DNA of 64,000 nt from Yoonia sp034652275. GTDB taxonomy: Bacteria; Pseudomonadota; Alphaproteobacteria; Rhodobacterales; Rhodobacteraceae. A model generated the notes under the pieces. That model was given only the letters and a program-made list of their open reading frames with translations. It was not told the origin of the DNA and searched no databases. The DNA lies in assembly GCF_034652275.1 (NCBI RefSeq), contig NZ_JAXIWG010000001.1:248001-312000 (forward strand), read 5' to 3'. Below, piece by piece: positions 8,263 to 16,235 of the stretch; positions within the stretch are counted from its first letter, which is position 1; every line of letters starts with the position of its first letter. The position numbers and the translations under genes are program-made.

Positions 8263-9813
8263 ATGTCGGATGCATCAGTCATTTCACCCCGTCGCGCGCG
8301 CGGTGGCGGCGGGGCCGCACGGCGGGCCGAACGCACAGCGGTCAGCGTCGAAACCGCCCATTATATCGAACGCAATATCCCCAATTACGAGGTCCTGACC
8401 GAAGAGGCTCTGCAGGTGATCGAGGCGAATGCCGAAACCGTGCTGGCCGAGATCGGTGTGAACTTCGTCGATAACCCTGCCGCGCTGGAGCTCTGGCGGG
8501 GTGCAGGGGCCGAGATCGACGGCGAACGCGTGCGCATCCCGCGCGGTCTGGCGCGCAAGCTGTGTTCCACCGCGCCGTCCGAATATGTCCAGCACGCGCG
8601 CAACCCAGAGCGCAACGTGGTGGTTGGCGGCAAGAACCTTGTGCTGGCGCCTGTTTACGGCCCGCCCTTCGTGCGCGATGCCGAAGGCGGGCGGCGCTAT
8701 GCGACCATGGCCGATTTCGAGAAATTCGTGAAACTGGGCTATATGTCCAAATGGCTGCACCATTCGGGTGGCACCGTCTGCGAGCCAACAGATGTGCCCG
8801 TGAACAAGCGGCATCTGGACATGCTGCTTGCGCATATGGTGCTGAGCGACAAACCCTTCATGGGATCGGTGACCGAACCCAGCCGCGCGCAGGACAGCAT
8901 CGAGATGTGCGAGATCCTGTTCGGTGCGGATTTTGTGCGCGACAACACGGTGATGACCTCGCTCATCAACATCAACTCGCCGCTGACGTTTGATTCCGTG
9001 ATGATGGGCGCGCTGGAGGTATTTGCAGCGCATAATCAGGCCAGCATCATCAGCCCCTTCATCGTGGGCGGCGCGATGGCGCCTGTGTCCGTCGCGGGTA
9101 CGCTGACGCAAGTGCTGGCCGAGGTGATGGCGGGTGTCGCCTATTCCCAACTGGTGCGCGCAGGCTCTCCCGTCGTGTTCGGCACCTTCGTGGCGTCCAT
9201 CGACATGAACTCTGGCGCGCCCACCTTCGGCACGCCAGAGGCCAGCCAGATCACCTATGGCGCGGGGCAGCTCGCGCGGCGGATGAACCTGCCGTACCGG
9301 TCGGCGGGGTCGTTCTGCGGCAGCAAGCTGCCCGATGCGCAGGCCGCGTACGAGACCGCCAACAGTCTGAACATGGGGCTGTTGTCAGGCGTCAATTTCA
9401 TGCTGCACGCCTGTGGCTGGCTCGAAGGCGGGCTGGTCGCAAGTTTTGAAAAATTCGTGATGGACGCTGACCAATTGGGCACGCTGCACCATTTCGCGCG
9501 CGGCGTGGATATGTCCGAAAACGGGCAGGCCATGGATGCTTTGGCTGAGGTTGGCCCCGGCGGGCATTTTCTGGGCTGCGAACATACGCAATCCAACTTC
9601 AAGGCGGCGTTCTGGCGGTCGGACCTGTTCGACTACAAACCCTTCGAGACATGGGACGAAGAAGGCGCGCGCGATACCGTCGCGCTGGCCAGCGCACGGG
9701 TCAAGAAACTGATCGACACCTATCAGCAGCCCCCCCTCGACCCCGAGATCGAAGCGCGGCTGCGTGCCTATGTGGCTGCCAAAAAGGCATCGATGCCCGA
9801 CGCTTTCGCCTAA
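8263..9813 (+). CDS. Trimethylamine methyltransferase (MttB) family protein, non-pyrrolysine
   Basis: A 516-residue member of the MttB superfamily, which moves methyl groups from quaternary or tertiary amines to a corrinoid protein. The ATG at 8263 has AGAGGAA upstream. The reading frame has no internal amber codon, so it is not a pyrrolysine-containing trimethylamine enzyme; it belongs with MtgB-like homologues, some of which act on glycine betaine or related compounds. No corrinoid-protein gene or MtgA-type methyltransferase lies nearby, so the partners must be elsewhere. Its TAA overlaps the stop of the convergent DUF6477 gene (CTAA at 9810-9813). Confidence 0.85.
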   Translation: MSDASVISPRRARGGGGAARRAERTAVSVETAHYIERNIPNYEVLTEEALQVIEANAETVLAEIGVNFVDNPAALELWRGAGAEIDGERVRIPRGLARKLCSTAPSEYVQHARNPERNVVVGGKNLVLAPVYGPPFVRDAEGGRRYATMADFEKFVKLGYMSKWLHHSGGTVCEPTDVPVNKRHLDMLLAHMVLSDKPFMGSVTEPSRAQDSIEMCEILFGADFVRDNTVMTSLININSPLTFDSVMMGALEVFAAHNQASIISPFIVGGAMAPVSVAGTLTQVLAEVMAGVAYSQLVRAGSPVVFGTFVASIDMNSGAPTFGTPEASQITYGAGQLARRMNLPYRSAGSFCGSKLPDAQAAYETANSLNMGLLSGVNFMLHACGWLEGGLVASFEKFVMDADQLGTLHHFARGVDMSENGQAMDALAEVGPGGHFLGCEHTQSNFKAAFWRSDLFDYKPFETWDEEGARDTVALASARVKKLIDTYQQPPLDPEIEARLRAYVAAKKASMPDAFA

Positions 9814-10106
9814 ACCGCGCGCGGCGCGGTTGCTGTCAGCATCCGCGCTTCGCCGGTGATTGCGATCAGCAATTCGACATGGCGGGCGGGCGAATAATCG
9901 CCCGCCTTTGCGATTCTGCGGGCATCGGTTGCCGCCTCCAGTTCCAGCAAGGCCATGACCGCCGCCGCCGGGCGCGGTAGCTTTTCGGTTTTCAGCAAGC
10001 GCGGCAAAACCACCTCGCGCCGATAATCATCGGCACCGAAACGGGCAGCGCGCGCCAGCAGCGCGGGGCGGCGGAGGTTCCGGATCAGGGTCATCACATC
10101 AAGCAT
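9810..10106 (-). CDS. DUF6477 family protein
   Basis: A 98-residue soluble protein that looks mainly helical: MLDVMTLIRNLRRPALLARAARFG at the start, and KLPRPAAAVMALLELEAATDARR in the middle. It resembles small Rhodobacteraceae proteins called DUF6477; no function is known to me. It is head-to-head with the DUF6456 regulator and may share the CtrA-type box in the gap. Its stop overlaps that of the MttB-like gene by four bases. Family name from memory of the pattern. Confidence 0.7.
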   Translation of the reverse strand: MLDVMTLIRNLRRPALLARAARFGADDYRREVVLPRLLKTEKLPRPAAAVMALLELEAATDARRIAKAGDYSPARHVELLIAITGEARMLTATAPRAV

Positions 10107-10247
10107 CGGTCAGGCCTTTCAGGTTGGGTGTCCTGATCCGACCATTGCACAATCCTGACGGGTGTTGCCGTTTTGGCAAAAGTTAAGAACGCTGCCCTCA
10201 GAAATCTTTATCCTTTGGTAACAATAGTTGACGGGGCCAAAGCTTCG

Positions 10248-10266
10248 TTAACAATTAGGTAACCAT
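10248..10266 (+). promoter_or_regulatory. CtrA-type binding site (one mismatch)
   Basis: TTAA at 10248-10251, seven bases, then GTAACCAT at 10259-10266. The CtrA consensus is TTAA-N7-TTAA, with TTAACCAT as the extended half-site, so the second half has one mismatch. The site is 87 bases before the ATG at 10353 and 142 bases from the DUF6477 start. CtrA controls gene-transfer-agent activation in Rhodobacter, which fits the GafA-like product downstream. Confidence 0.5.
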
Positions 10267-10352
10267 ACATTTTTAGGTTGAGTCCCTGACGGATGACATG
10301 ACAGCGGACTTTGCCTGGACCGGGATGGTCACAGGAAAAGGAACAAGGAAAA

Positions 10353-11474
10353 ATGACGGCACGACCGGGGCCACAACGGTCTGACACCTACCCCACATGG
10401 GTCCCCGACGCGGTCCGCAATTATCTGGTGCATACAGAGGCCGGTATGTCGATCCGTGCCTTGGCCCGCGCCCGCGATTGCCACCCGTCCACGGTCTTGC
10501 GGCAGGTCCGCAAGCTGGAAATCCGCCGCGACGATCTGCTGATCGACGGGGCCCTCAGATCACTGTCGGCGCAAGCCAGCGCCGAACCCGCCGACCAGCC
10601 AAAGGGAACAGCACCCATGACATTGGACAGCCGCCTGACAGAGACAGAACCGGGATTGCCTTTGACCCAACACCGCATCGACCAGGAAGCCCGCCGCATC
10701 CTGCGCCGCCTGTGCGAACCGGGGGCCGTGCTGGCCGCCGCGCGTGACATGACCACCGCCGTGGTGGTCCGGCAAAGCCAGACCGGCGACCAGATGCGCA
10801 CGACCAGCGTGGACCGCGAAATCGCGCAGGCGATGGCGCTGAAGGACTGGATCGCCTGCACCGATCCTGACGCACGGATCGCGCGCTATTTTATTACCAA
10901 CACCGGCCGCGCCGCGCTGCGCCGGTTGACGGCGCAGGACGAGAACCGCGCCGGAGGTTTTGCCGACAAACGCGGGTCCGCGCCCGATGATGCGGGTTGG
11001 GACATGGTCACGCTGGACGACGACCCGCGCGGGCAGATGCGCTATCACGTCACCGAAAGCCCGCTGGTGGGGTTGGCCCGGCGGCGCGACCGTGACGGGG
11101 CGCTGTTTCTCTCTCGCGATCTCGTCGCCACGGGCGAACGCCTGCGCGAGGATTTCGAACTGGCGTTGCTTGCCACTGGCGGTGCTGCGGGCTGGGATCA
11201 GGCCGCACTCGGGCAGGTGCCGCCCGCGCGCGCCGATGCTGCACCGGGGGCAAAGGCCGCGCATGACCGCGTGCGCGCCGCCCTTGCCGATCTGGGCCCC
11301 GGTCTGGGCGATGTGGTGCTGCGCTGCTGCTGCCTGCTTGAAGGGCTGGAACAGACCGAAAAGACGATGGGCTGGTCGGCACGGTCGGGCAAGATTGTGC
11401 TGCGCATCGCGCTTGACCGGCTCGCGCGGCATTATGCGCAGACCCAAGGGCGCTATGGCCCGATGATCGGCTGA
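10353..11474 (+). CDS. DUF6456 helix-turn-helix protein, candidate gene-transfer-agent activator GafA
   Basis: A 373-residue cytoplasmic DNA-binding protein. The ATG at 10353 is preceded by AAGGAA; the longer frame would need a TTG start. Residues about 10-60 form a helix-turn-helix (MSIRALARARDCHPSTV, then LRQVRKLE) that echoes the RDHTTVLHAVRKIE region of DnaA domain IV. The C-terminal half (residues about 200-365) fits DUF6456, with SPLVGLARRRDRDGALFLS and a final basic segment. As I recall, GafA of Rhodobacter capsulatus combines a DnaA-like N-terminal domain with a separate C-terminal domain. The CtrA-type box upstream fits the known CtrA control of gafA. The identity is inference. Confidence 0.7.
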   Translation: MTARPGPQRSDTYPTWVPDAVRNYLVHTEAGMSIRALARARDCHPSTVLRQVRKLEIRRDDLLIDGALRSLSAQASAEPADQPKGTAPMTLDSRLTETEPGLPLTQHRIDQEARRILRRLCEPGAVLAAARDMTTAVVVRQSQTGDQMRTTSVDREIAQAMALKDWIACTDPDARIARYFITNTGRAALRRLTAQDENRAGGFADKRGSAPDDAGWDMVTLDDDPRGQMRYHVTESPLVGLARRRDRDGALFLSRDLVATGERLREDFELALLATGGAAGWDQAALGQVPPARADAAPGAKAAHDRVRAALADLGPGLGDVVLRCCCLLEGLEQTEKTMGWSARSGKIVLRIALDRLARHYAQTQGRYGPMIG

Positions 11475-11576
11475 CCCCATGCGCAGGCTGCAGGTCCGCC
11501 ATGCGGGCCGTGCTTGCCATTGGACAAATCACGCGGGCGACGCTAGCTGTAAGACATGTCAAATCGGAGCGAAGCC

Positions 11577-12536
11577 ATGTCCCCACGCGATCTGAAAATT
11601 CCGGCACAGCGTCATCCGGAAAAACAGCGCCGCGCGGATGCGCCGCAACCCAAGAAACCGGACTGGATCAGGGTCAAGGCCCCGACCTCCGAAGGCTACA
11701 AGACCACCCGCGACATCATGCGTGAACACAAGCTGGTCACCGTTTGCGAAGAGGCGGGCTGCCCGAACGTTGGCGAATGCTGGTCACAGGGCCATGCCAC
11801 GATGATGATTATGGGCGAGGTTTGCACCCGCGCCTGCACCTTCTGCAATATCGCGACCGGTAAACCGCCAGAGGGTTTGGACGTGTTCGAACCCGGCCGC
11901 GTGGCCGATGCGGTCAAGAAACTGGGGCTGAACCATGTCGTTGTCACCTCCGTCGACCGTGATGATATCGCCGATGGCGGGGCGGAACATTTCGCCCAGA
12001 CGATCCGCGCGATCCGCCGCCAGTCGCCCGGCACCACGATCGAGATTCTGACCCCCGATTTCATCCGTTGCGATCCATCCGTTCTGGAAACTGTCGTCGC
12101 CGCGCGCCCCGACGTGTTCAACCACAACCTCGAAACGGTCCCCGGCCTCTACCCCGAGGTGCGCCCCGGCGCGCGCTATTTCCACAGCTTGCGCCTCTTG
12201 CAACGGGTCAAGGAACTGGACCCGTCGATGTTCACCAAATCGGGCATCATGGTGGGTCTGGGCGAAGACAAACAGGCCGTCATGCAAGTCATGGACGACA
12301 TGCGCGCTGCCGACATCGATTTCCTGACCATCGGCCAGTATCTGCAACCGACCCCGAAACACCACCGCGTCGACCGTTTTGTGACACCCGAGGAATTCGC
12401 AGCTTACGAAAAAGCGGCTTACGGCAAAGGCTTCCTGATGGTCTCCGCCACGCCGCTGACGCGGTCGTCCTATCACGCAGGCGACGACTTCGCCCGCCTG
12501 CGGGACGCGCGCAACAAGAAGCTCGGCCGCGCCTGA
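11577..12536 (+). CDS. lipA: Lipoyl synthase
   Basis: Radical-SAM enzyme that inserts two sulfurs into protein-bound octanoyl groups to make the lipoyl cofactor of 2-oxoacid dehydrogenases and the glycine cleavage system. Both iron-sulfur sites are present: the auxiliary cluster Cys57, Cys62, Cys68 (CEEAGCPNVGEC) and the radical-SAM cluster Cys83, Cys87, Cys90 (CTRACTFC). I prefer the ATG at 11577 (319 residues) over the one at 11556, because CGGAGCGAAG lies just before it. No lipB is adjacent. Confidence 0.97.
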   Translation: MSPRDLKIPAQRHPEKQRRADAPQPKKPDWIRVKAPTSEGYKTTRDIMREHKLVTVCEEAGCPNVGECWSQGHATMMIMGEVCTRACTFCNIATGKPPEGLDVFEPGRVADAVKKLGLNHVVVTSVDRDDIADGGAEHFAQTIRAIRRQSPGTTIEILTPDFIRCDPSVLETVVAARPDVFNHNLETVPGLYPEVRPGARYFHSLRLLQRVKELDPSMFTKSGIMVGLGEDKQAVMQVMDDMRAADIDFLTIGQYLQPTPKHHRVDRFVTPEEFAAYEKAAYGKGFLMVSATPLTRSSYHAGDDFARLRDARNKKLGRA

Positions 12537-12564
12537 CTTCTTTTTTCTGAAAATACTCCGGGGT

Positions 12565-12581
12565 GCGGGGCAGCGCCCCGC
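12565..12581. terminator. Hairpin between convergent lipA and cytochrome c genes
   Basis: GCGGGGC (12565-12571), loop AGC, GCCCCGC (12575-12581): a perfect 7-bp GC stem in the 49-base gap between two convergent genes. No run of T follows directly on either strand; an AT-rich stretch (TTTTTTCTGAAAATAC) lies to the left. It probably acts as a bidirectional transcription stop or 3'-end protector. Confidence 0.45.
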
Positions 12582-12585
12582 GATC

Positions 12586-13452
12586 TCAAGGCAGCGCCTT
12601 GAGATAGGCCGCAATCGCCAGCCGGTCGTCGTCGGACAAGGCCGCCGTGCCGTGGATGACCTCGGCCATGCTGCCGCCTGCGCTGTCAAACTCCGGCGTG
12701 AACCCGCTTTGCAGATAGGCCGCGATATCCTGCGCCGACCAGTCGAGCGCGGTGGGCGTGATCCCCGGTATCCGCCCTTCGCCGCTGGGGTTGGGCGCGC
12801 CGGTCATCCAGGCGCTGCGGTCGAGCCCGCCCAAGGCGTCGCGCGGTGTGTGACATTCGGCGCAATGGCCCAAAGCCTCGACCAGCACGCGGCCGCGTTC
12901 CAGCTCGGGCGTTGGCGCATCAGCCACCCAGTCGTCGCGCAGGTAGAGCGCCTTCCACGCGCCAAGCCCCGCGCGGATGTTATAGGGAAAGCGCAGATCA
13001 TGTGGCAGGCTGGGACTGTTCGAGGCGGGCAGGCTGCGCATATGCGCGATCAGATCGGCCACGTCTTGCAGATCGGCCTTGATGTAGCTGGTATAGGGAA
13101 AGGCCGGATAGTAATGCGCACCCTGCGGGGACACACCGCGCGTGATGGCACTGGCAAGCTCCAGATCGGTCCAGCCGCCTACGCCATGCACCGGATCGGA
13201 TGAGATATTGGGCGCGTGGAAGGTGCCGAAATCGCTGGCAAAGGCGCGCCCGCCCGACAGCACCTCGCGCGGGCCGTCCGTGGCGGCGTGGCAATTTGCG
13301 CAGCCTGCGATGGCAAAGACGGTTTCACCGCGCGCGGCGTCAGGGGTGATGCCGTCCAGCGCGGTCGCGGGCAGCGGGGCAGGCCGTGTCGCGACCCAGC
13401 CTGCGCCAATCGCCAGCACAGCCAGCCCCGCGATCCACGGCCAGCGGGCCAT
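12586..13452 (-). CDS. Membrane-anchored di-haem c-type cytochrome
   Basis: A 288-residue protein with an uncleaved-looking N-terminal anchor (residues about 5-22) and two haem c sites: CANCH at residues 51-55 and CAECH at 197-201. Each belongs to a class I cytochrome c domain. The shape resembles cytochrome subunits of membrane dehydrogenases or stand-alone di-haem electron carriers; no dehydrogenase gene is adjacent. Its ATG overlaps the stop of the cytochrome c' gene upstream (TGATG at 13450-13454), so the pair is translationally coupled and probably works together in the periplasm. Confidence 0.85.
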   Translation of the reverse strand: MARWPWIAGLAVLAIGAGWVATRPAPLPATALDGITPDAARGETVFAIAGCANCHAATDGPREVLSGGRAFASDFGTFHAPNISSDPVHGVGGWTDLELASAITRGVSPQGAHYYPAFPYTSYIKADLQDVADLIAHMRSLPASNSPSLPHDLRFPYNIRAGLGAWKALYLRDDWVADAPTPELERGRVLVEALGHCAECHTPRDALGGLDRSAWMTGAPNPSGEGRIPGITPTALDWSAQDIAAYLQSGFTPEFDSAGGSMAEVIHGTAALSDDDRLAIAAYLKALP

Positions 13453-13922
13453 CAGTTTGCGGGCGCGCGGTAATTCTGGTGGCAGGCGCCACAGGATTGC
13501 CCGACAGGGCCAAAAGCGCCTTTCAGCGCGTCGATCCCGTCACCGGCGACAAGGGCAAGTGCCGCCGTCGCATCGGCCATGCCTTGCTGGACCTGCGCAT
13601 AGCCATCGGGGTCGGTCCAGATTTCCGCCCGCGCACGGCTGCCTTCCACGGTGCCACTGTCTGTGCCATCGACCCAAAAGGCCGCCTGATCAATCGCCGC
13701 CATCGCCGCCAGATTGCTCGCCGCCGCACTGGCAATGGCCGCGTCATAGGGGATGCGGTCCTGCGCCATCTGGCCCAGCGGGGTCAGGTAGAATCCGTAA
13801 AGCCCCATATGGGCCTGCCTTGCGGTCAGCGCCCGTTGCTGGTCCTCGCTCAGGTCCTGTGCGATGGCGGTGGACACGCTCAGCCCAAGGGCTGCTGTGA
13901 CGATGATAGTCGTGATCTTCAT
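13452..13922 (-). CDS. Cytochrome c' (class II c-type cytochrome)
   Basis: A periplasmic four-helix-bundle cytochrome of 156 residues, with a signal peptide (MKITTIIVTAALGLSVSTA, cleavage near IAQ-DL) and the haem-binding CGACH near the C-terminus (residues 144-148), as in cytochrome c' and c-556 proteins. The ATG at 13922 has AAAGG upstream; the longer open frame does not encode a signal peptide. Members bind NO or carry electrons. It is the first gene of a pair with the di-haem cytochrome. Whether it is a true cytochrome c' or a c-556 cannot be decided by eye. Confidence 0.85.
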   Translation of the reverse strand: MKITTIIVTAALGLSVSTAIAQDLSEDQQRALTARQAHMGLYGFYLTPLGQMAQDRIPYDAAIASAAASNLAAMAAIDQAAFWVDGTDSGTVEGSRARAEIWTDPDGYAQVQQGMADATAALALVAGDGIDALKGAFGPVGQSCGACHQNYRAPAN

Positions 13923-13997
13923 GGGATGCCTTTCCGCTCCGCTGCAAGTTGACGCTAGGCTAACCCCGTGTTTGCGCAAACCATAAACACGAAACCG

Positions 13998-14171
13998 TCA
14001 GCGCATCCCGCGCAGGTCATTGGGCGTCAGCGCTGCGGGCCAGCCGAACATCCGCTCCAGCGCGAATACTAGAAGGCAGACCCCGATAATGGCCGCCACC
14101 AGCTTGATCCGCGCGGGCGAGGGCGGGTTCTGCACCCAGCGTTTCATCCGCAAGAGCCAGAGCGGGTTCAT
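13998..14171 (-). CDS. Small single-span membrane protein (57 residues) coupled to hpt
   Basis: An open frame of 57 residues that is easy to miss because of its size. It starts MNPLWLLRMKRWVQNPPSP, has one hydrophobic span (about residues 23-38, LVAAIIGVCLLVFALE) and ends PNDLRGMR. Its ATG shares the A of the hpt stop (TGATG at 14169-14173), so translation is coupled to hpt. A basic N-terminus followed by one span suggests a cytoplasmic N-terminus. Function unknown. Coding character is supported by the coupling, the composition and a clean stop. Confidence 0.7.
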   Translation of the reverse strand: MNPLWLLRMKRWVQNPPSPARIKLVAAIIGVCLLVFALERMFGWPAALTPNDLRGMR

Positions 14172-14713
14172 CAGGTGAACCGGACCTTGCCGATGAAGGG
14201 CAGGTTGCGGTTGCGCTGGCCATAGTCGATTCCGTAACCCACGACGAATTCGTCGGGGATCTCGAACCCGATCCAGTCGGCCTTGAAATCCACCTCGCGG
14301 CGGGCGGGTTTGTCCAGCAGGGCAATCGTGCGCAATTTCGCAGGTTTGCGTGACAGCAGGAACTTGGTGACATGCGCCAGTGTGTGACCGGTATCGACGA
14401 TATCCTCCACCACCAGCACATCGCGCCCTTCGATCTGGCCGCGCAGGTCTTTCAGGATACGCACCTCGCGGCTGCTTTCGGTGCCGTCGCCGTAGGAAGA
14501 TGCCTCAAGGAAATCGACCTCGACCGGCAGCTCCAGCTCGCGCACAAGATCGGCGATGAATACGAAAGACCCCCGTAACAGGCCCACGACGACCAGCTTG
14601 TCGGTGCCTGCAAATTCGGTCCCGATCTCGCGGGCAAGGCTTTCGATCCGCGCCGCGATGGATTTTGCGCTGATCATCTGGTCGATGACGTAAGGGGGGT
14701 GGTCGGCGGGCAT
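14171..14713 (-). CDS. hpt: Hypoxanthine phosphoribosyltransferase
   Basis: Purine salvage enzyme that joins hypoxanthine (often also guanine) with PRPP to give IMP or GMP. It is 180 residues from the ATG at 14713; the open frame reaching 15277 is antisense to the next gene and is not used. The PRPP-binding signature VLVVEDIVDTGHTL is clear (about residues 99-112), and RGSFVFIADL matches the usual PPi-loop region. It is the first gene of a likely unit with the 57-residue membrane protein. guaA in the same window gives the de novo counterpart. Confidence 0.95.
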   Translation of the reverse strand: MPADHPPYVIDQMISAKSIAARIESLAREIGTEFAGTDKLVVVGLLRGSFVFIADLVRELELPVEVDFLEASSYGDGTESSREVRILKDLRGQIEGRDVLVVEDIVDTGHTLAHVTKFLLSRKPAKLRTIALLDKPARREVDFKADWIGFEIPDEFVVGYGIDYGQRNRNLPFIGKVRFT

Positions 14714-14848
14714 TGGCGTCTCCGGTCTTTGCGCGTGTCGTTGTGCCGCAAAACACCGGCTGCGACAATCCATGCTGCGGCTTTCTGGACCAAAGACCTT
14801 GAAACGGGCGGCGTTTTGGCCGACATCGCCATCAGAAGGGTGAAAACC

Positions 14849-15322
14849 ATGCCACAGCATTCCGAAACGCGCGTTCTGCCGTTTTCCGCCGACCAGATGT
14901 ACGCTCTTGTGGGCGATGTCGCGCAGTATCCGAAGTTTCTGCCGTGGACGGCGGCGGCGCGGATCCGCAAGACGACCGATCACGGCGATCATATCGTGAT
15001 GCTGGCCGACCTTGTGATCTCGTTCAAGGTGTTCCGCGAGACATTCGGGTCCAAGGTCACGCTCTGGCCTGACATCAAGCGCATCGACACCGCTTATCTG
15101 GACGGCCCGTTCAAACATATGGAAAGCCAGTGGAATTTCCGAGATGTGGAAGGCGGCTGCGAAGTGTCGTTCTTTGTGGATTTCGAATTCCGCAACCGTC
15201 TGTTGCAGGGCGCGGCGGGCATGTTCTTCAACGAAGCGATGCAGCGGATCGTGCGCGCCTTCGAGCGCCGCGCGCATGAACTTTACGGATCAAGAGCGGT
15301 GAGCAACAGCCCCAGCGCGTGA
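14849..15322 (+). CDS. RatA/COQ10-type SRPBCC polyketide cyclase-like protein
   Basis: A 157-residue START/SRPBCC-fold protein. The N-terminus MPQHSETRVLPFSADQMYALVGDVAQYPKF and the middle PFKHMESQWNF are characteristic of the COQ10/RatA family. COQ10 proteins bind ubiquinone and support respiration; E. coli RatA blocks 70S ribosome assembly. In alphaproteobacteria the ubiquinone role is more likely. The ATG at 14849 has AGAAGG upstream. It overlaps the convergent cinA gene by 40 bases. Confidence 0.88.
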   Translation: MPQHSETRVLPFSADQMYALVGDVAQYPKFLPWTAAARIRKTTDHGDHIVMLADLVISFKVFRETFGSKVTLWPDIKRIDTAYLDGPFKHMESQWNFRDVEGGCEVSFFVDFEFRNRLLQGAAGMFFNEAMQRIVRAFERRAHELYGSRAVSNSPSA

Positions 15323-15750
15323 TCCTTGGCGGCCTGGCGGACCTGCGCGCGGCCCAAGGCCCCGAATTCGACCGTCTGTGTTGTGCAGTGGTCCGGCGTG
15401 GCAAGGCCGAAACAGACGCGCCCTTCGGGTTTATGCTCTGACCCGCCGGGGCCTGCGATGCCGGTGATCGCAACCGCCAGCGTCGCTGACGAATGGGCCA
15501 GCGCGCCTTGCGCCATTTCCGCCGCCACCTCTTCGGACACCGCGCCATGGGCGTCGAGCGTGGCTTGCCGCACGCCCAGCATCTGCACTTTGGCGGCATT
15601 GGTATAGGTCACGAACCCCCGCTCGAATACCGCGGAACTGCCCGCCACATCGGTCAGCGCCGCGCTGACCAAGCCGCCGGTGCAGCTTTCGGCGGTGGCG
15701 ATCAGGATGCCGCGCGCTTTTGCGGCCGTCAGGATCGCTGCTGCCGTCAC
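15283..15750 (-). CDS. CinA-family nicotinamide-nucleotide amidohydrolase (PncC-type)
   Basis: A 155-residue protein made only of the C-terminal CinA domain, which deamidates nicotinamide mononucleotide to nicotinate mononucleotide in pyridine nucleotide salvage. Family motifs: ATAESCTGGLVSAALTDVAGSS at residues 18-39 and AITGIAGPGGSEHKPEGRV at about 94-112. It starts with GTG at 15750, overlapping the pgpA stop (GTGA). It is the last gene of an ispDF-pgpA-cinA run and overlaps the convergent RatA-like gene. Confidence 0.92.
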   Translation of the reverse strand: MTAAAILTAAKARGILIATAESCTGGLVSAALTDVAGSSAVFERGFVTYTNAAKVQMLGVRQATLDAHGAVSEEVAAEMAQGALAHSSATLAVAITGIAGPGGSEHKPEGRVCFGLATPDHCTTQTVEFGALGRAQVRQAAKDHALGLLLTALDP

Positions 15751-16235
15751 AGCAGCACCAGATGGAACAGTGCGGCAAGCGCCACGACACCGATGGCCGC
15801 GAAAACCCCCGCGATCACATCATCCAGCATCACGCCTGTTGGGCCGTGCATCCGGTCGGCCCAGCCCACGGGGCCCCATTTGGTGATGTCAAAGAGCCGG
15901 AACAGAAGGAAGGCCGCGACCCAGCCAGGCCAGAGTGCCAGCAAGTCGGCATCGCGCATCGCGGCCCCGAACGCGACAGGCAACAGCGCGACCCACTGGC
16001 CCGCGACTTCGTCGATCACGATCTCGGACGGGTCGTGGTCGGCCTTGCCTGCGGTTTCCACGCCGGTCGCCCAGACGCCAAGCCCGTAGGCCAGCACGAT
16101 CCCCGCGACCAGCGCCCAAGGACCGGCGAGTGTCACCAGCGCCCAAGCAGCGGGCAGGGCAGCCAGCGACCCCCATGTGCCGGGGGCCGGGCGCAGATGG
16201 CCCACATAAAAGAAGGTGGCGATCAGATGGGTCAT
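15747..16235 (-). CDS. pgpA: Phosphatidylglycerophosphatase A
   Basis: Inner-membrane phosphatase that removes phosphate from phosphatidylglycerol phosphate to give phosphatidylglycerol. It is 162 residues with about four membrane segments; the signature DPSEIVIDEVAGQW (about residues 65-80) holds the catalytic acidic residues. The true start is the ATG at 16235, inside the ATGA overlap with ispDF; the open frame to 16421 is an out-of-frame shadow of that gene. Middle gene of ispDF-pgpA-cinA. Confidence 0.95.
   Translation of the reverse strand: MTHLIATFFYVGHLRPAPGTWGSLAALPAAWALVTLAGPWALVAGIVLAYGLGVWATGVETAGKADHDPSEIVIDEVAGQWVALLPVAFGAAMRDADLLALWPGWVAAFLLFRLFDITKWGPVGWADRMHGPTGVMLDDVIAGVFAAIGVVALAALFHLVLL

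Noticed and set aside
8121..8336. 72-codon N-terminal extension of guaA
   Set aside because: No ribosome site; GuaA proteins start at the glutaminase domain; the extension overlaps the start of the divergent MttB gene.
8263..9813. Pyrrolysine-containing trimethylamine methyltransferase
   Set aside because: The frame is uninterrupted by TAG, so no pyrrolysine is needed.
14714..15277. Long upstream extension of the hpt frame
   Set aside because: It is antisense to the RatA/COQ10-type gene, and the family length of about 180 residues fits the ATG at 14713.
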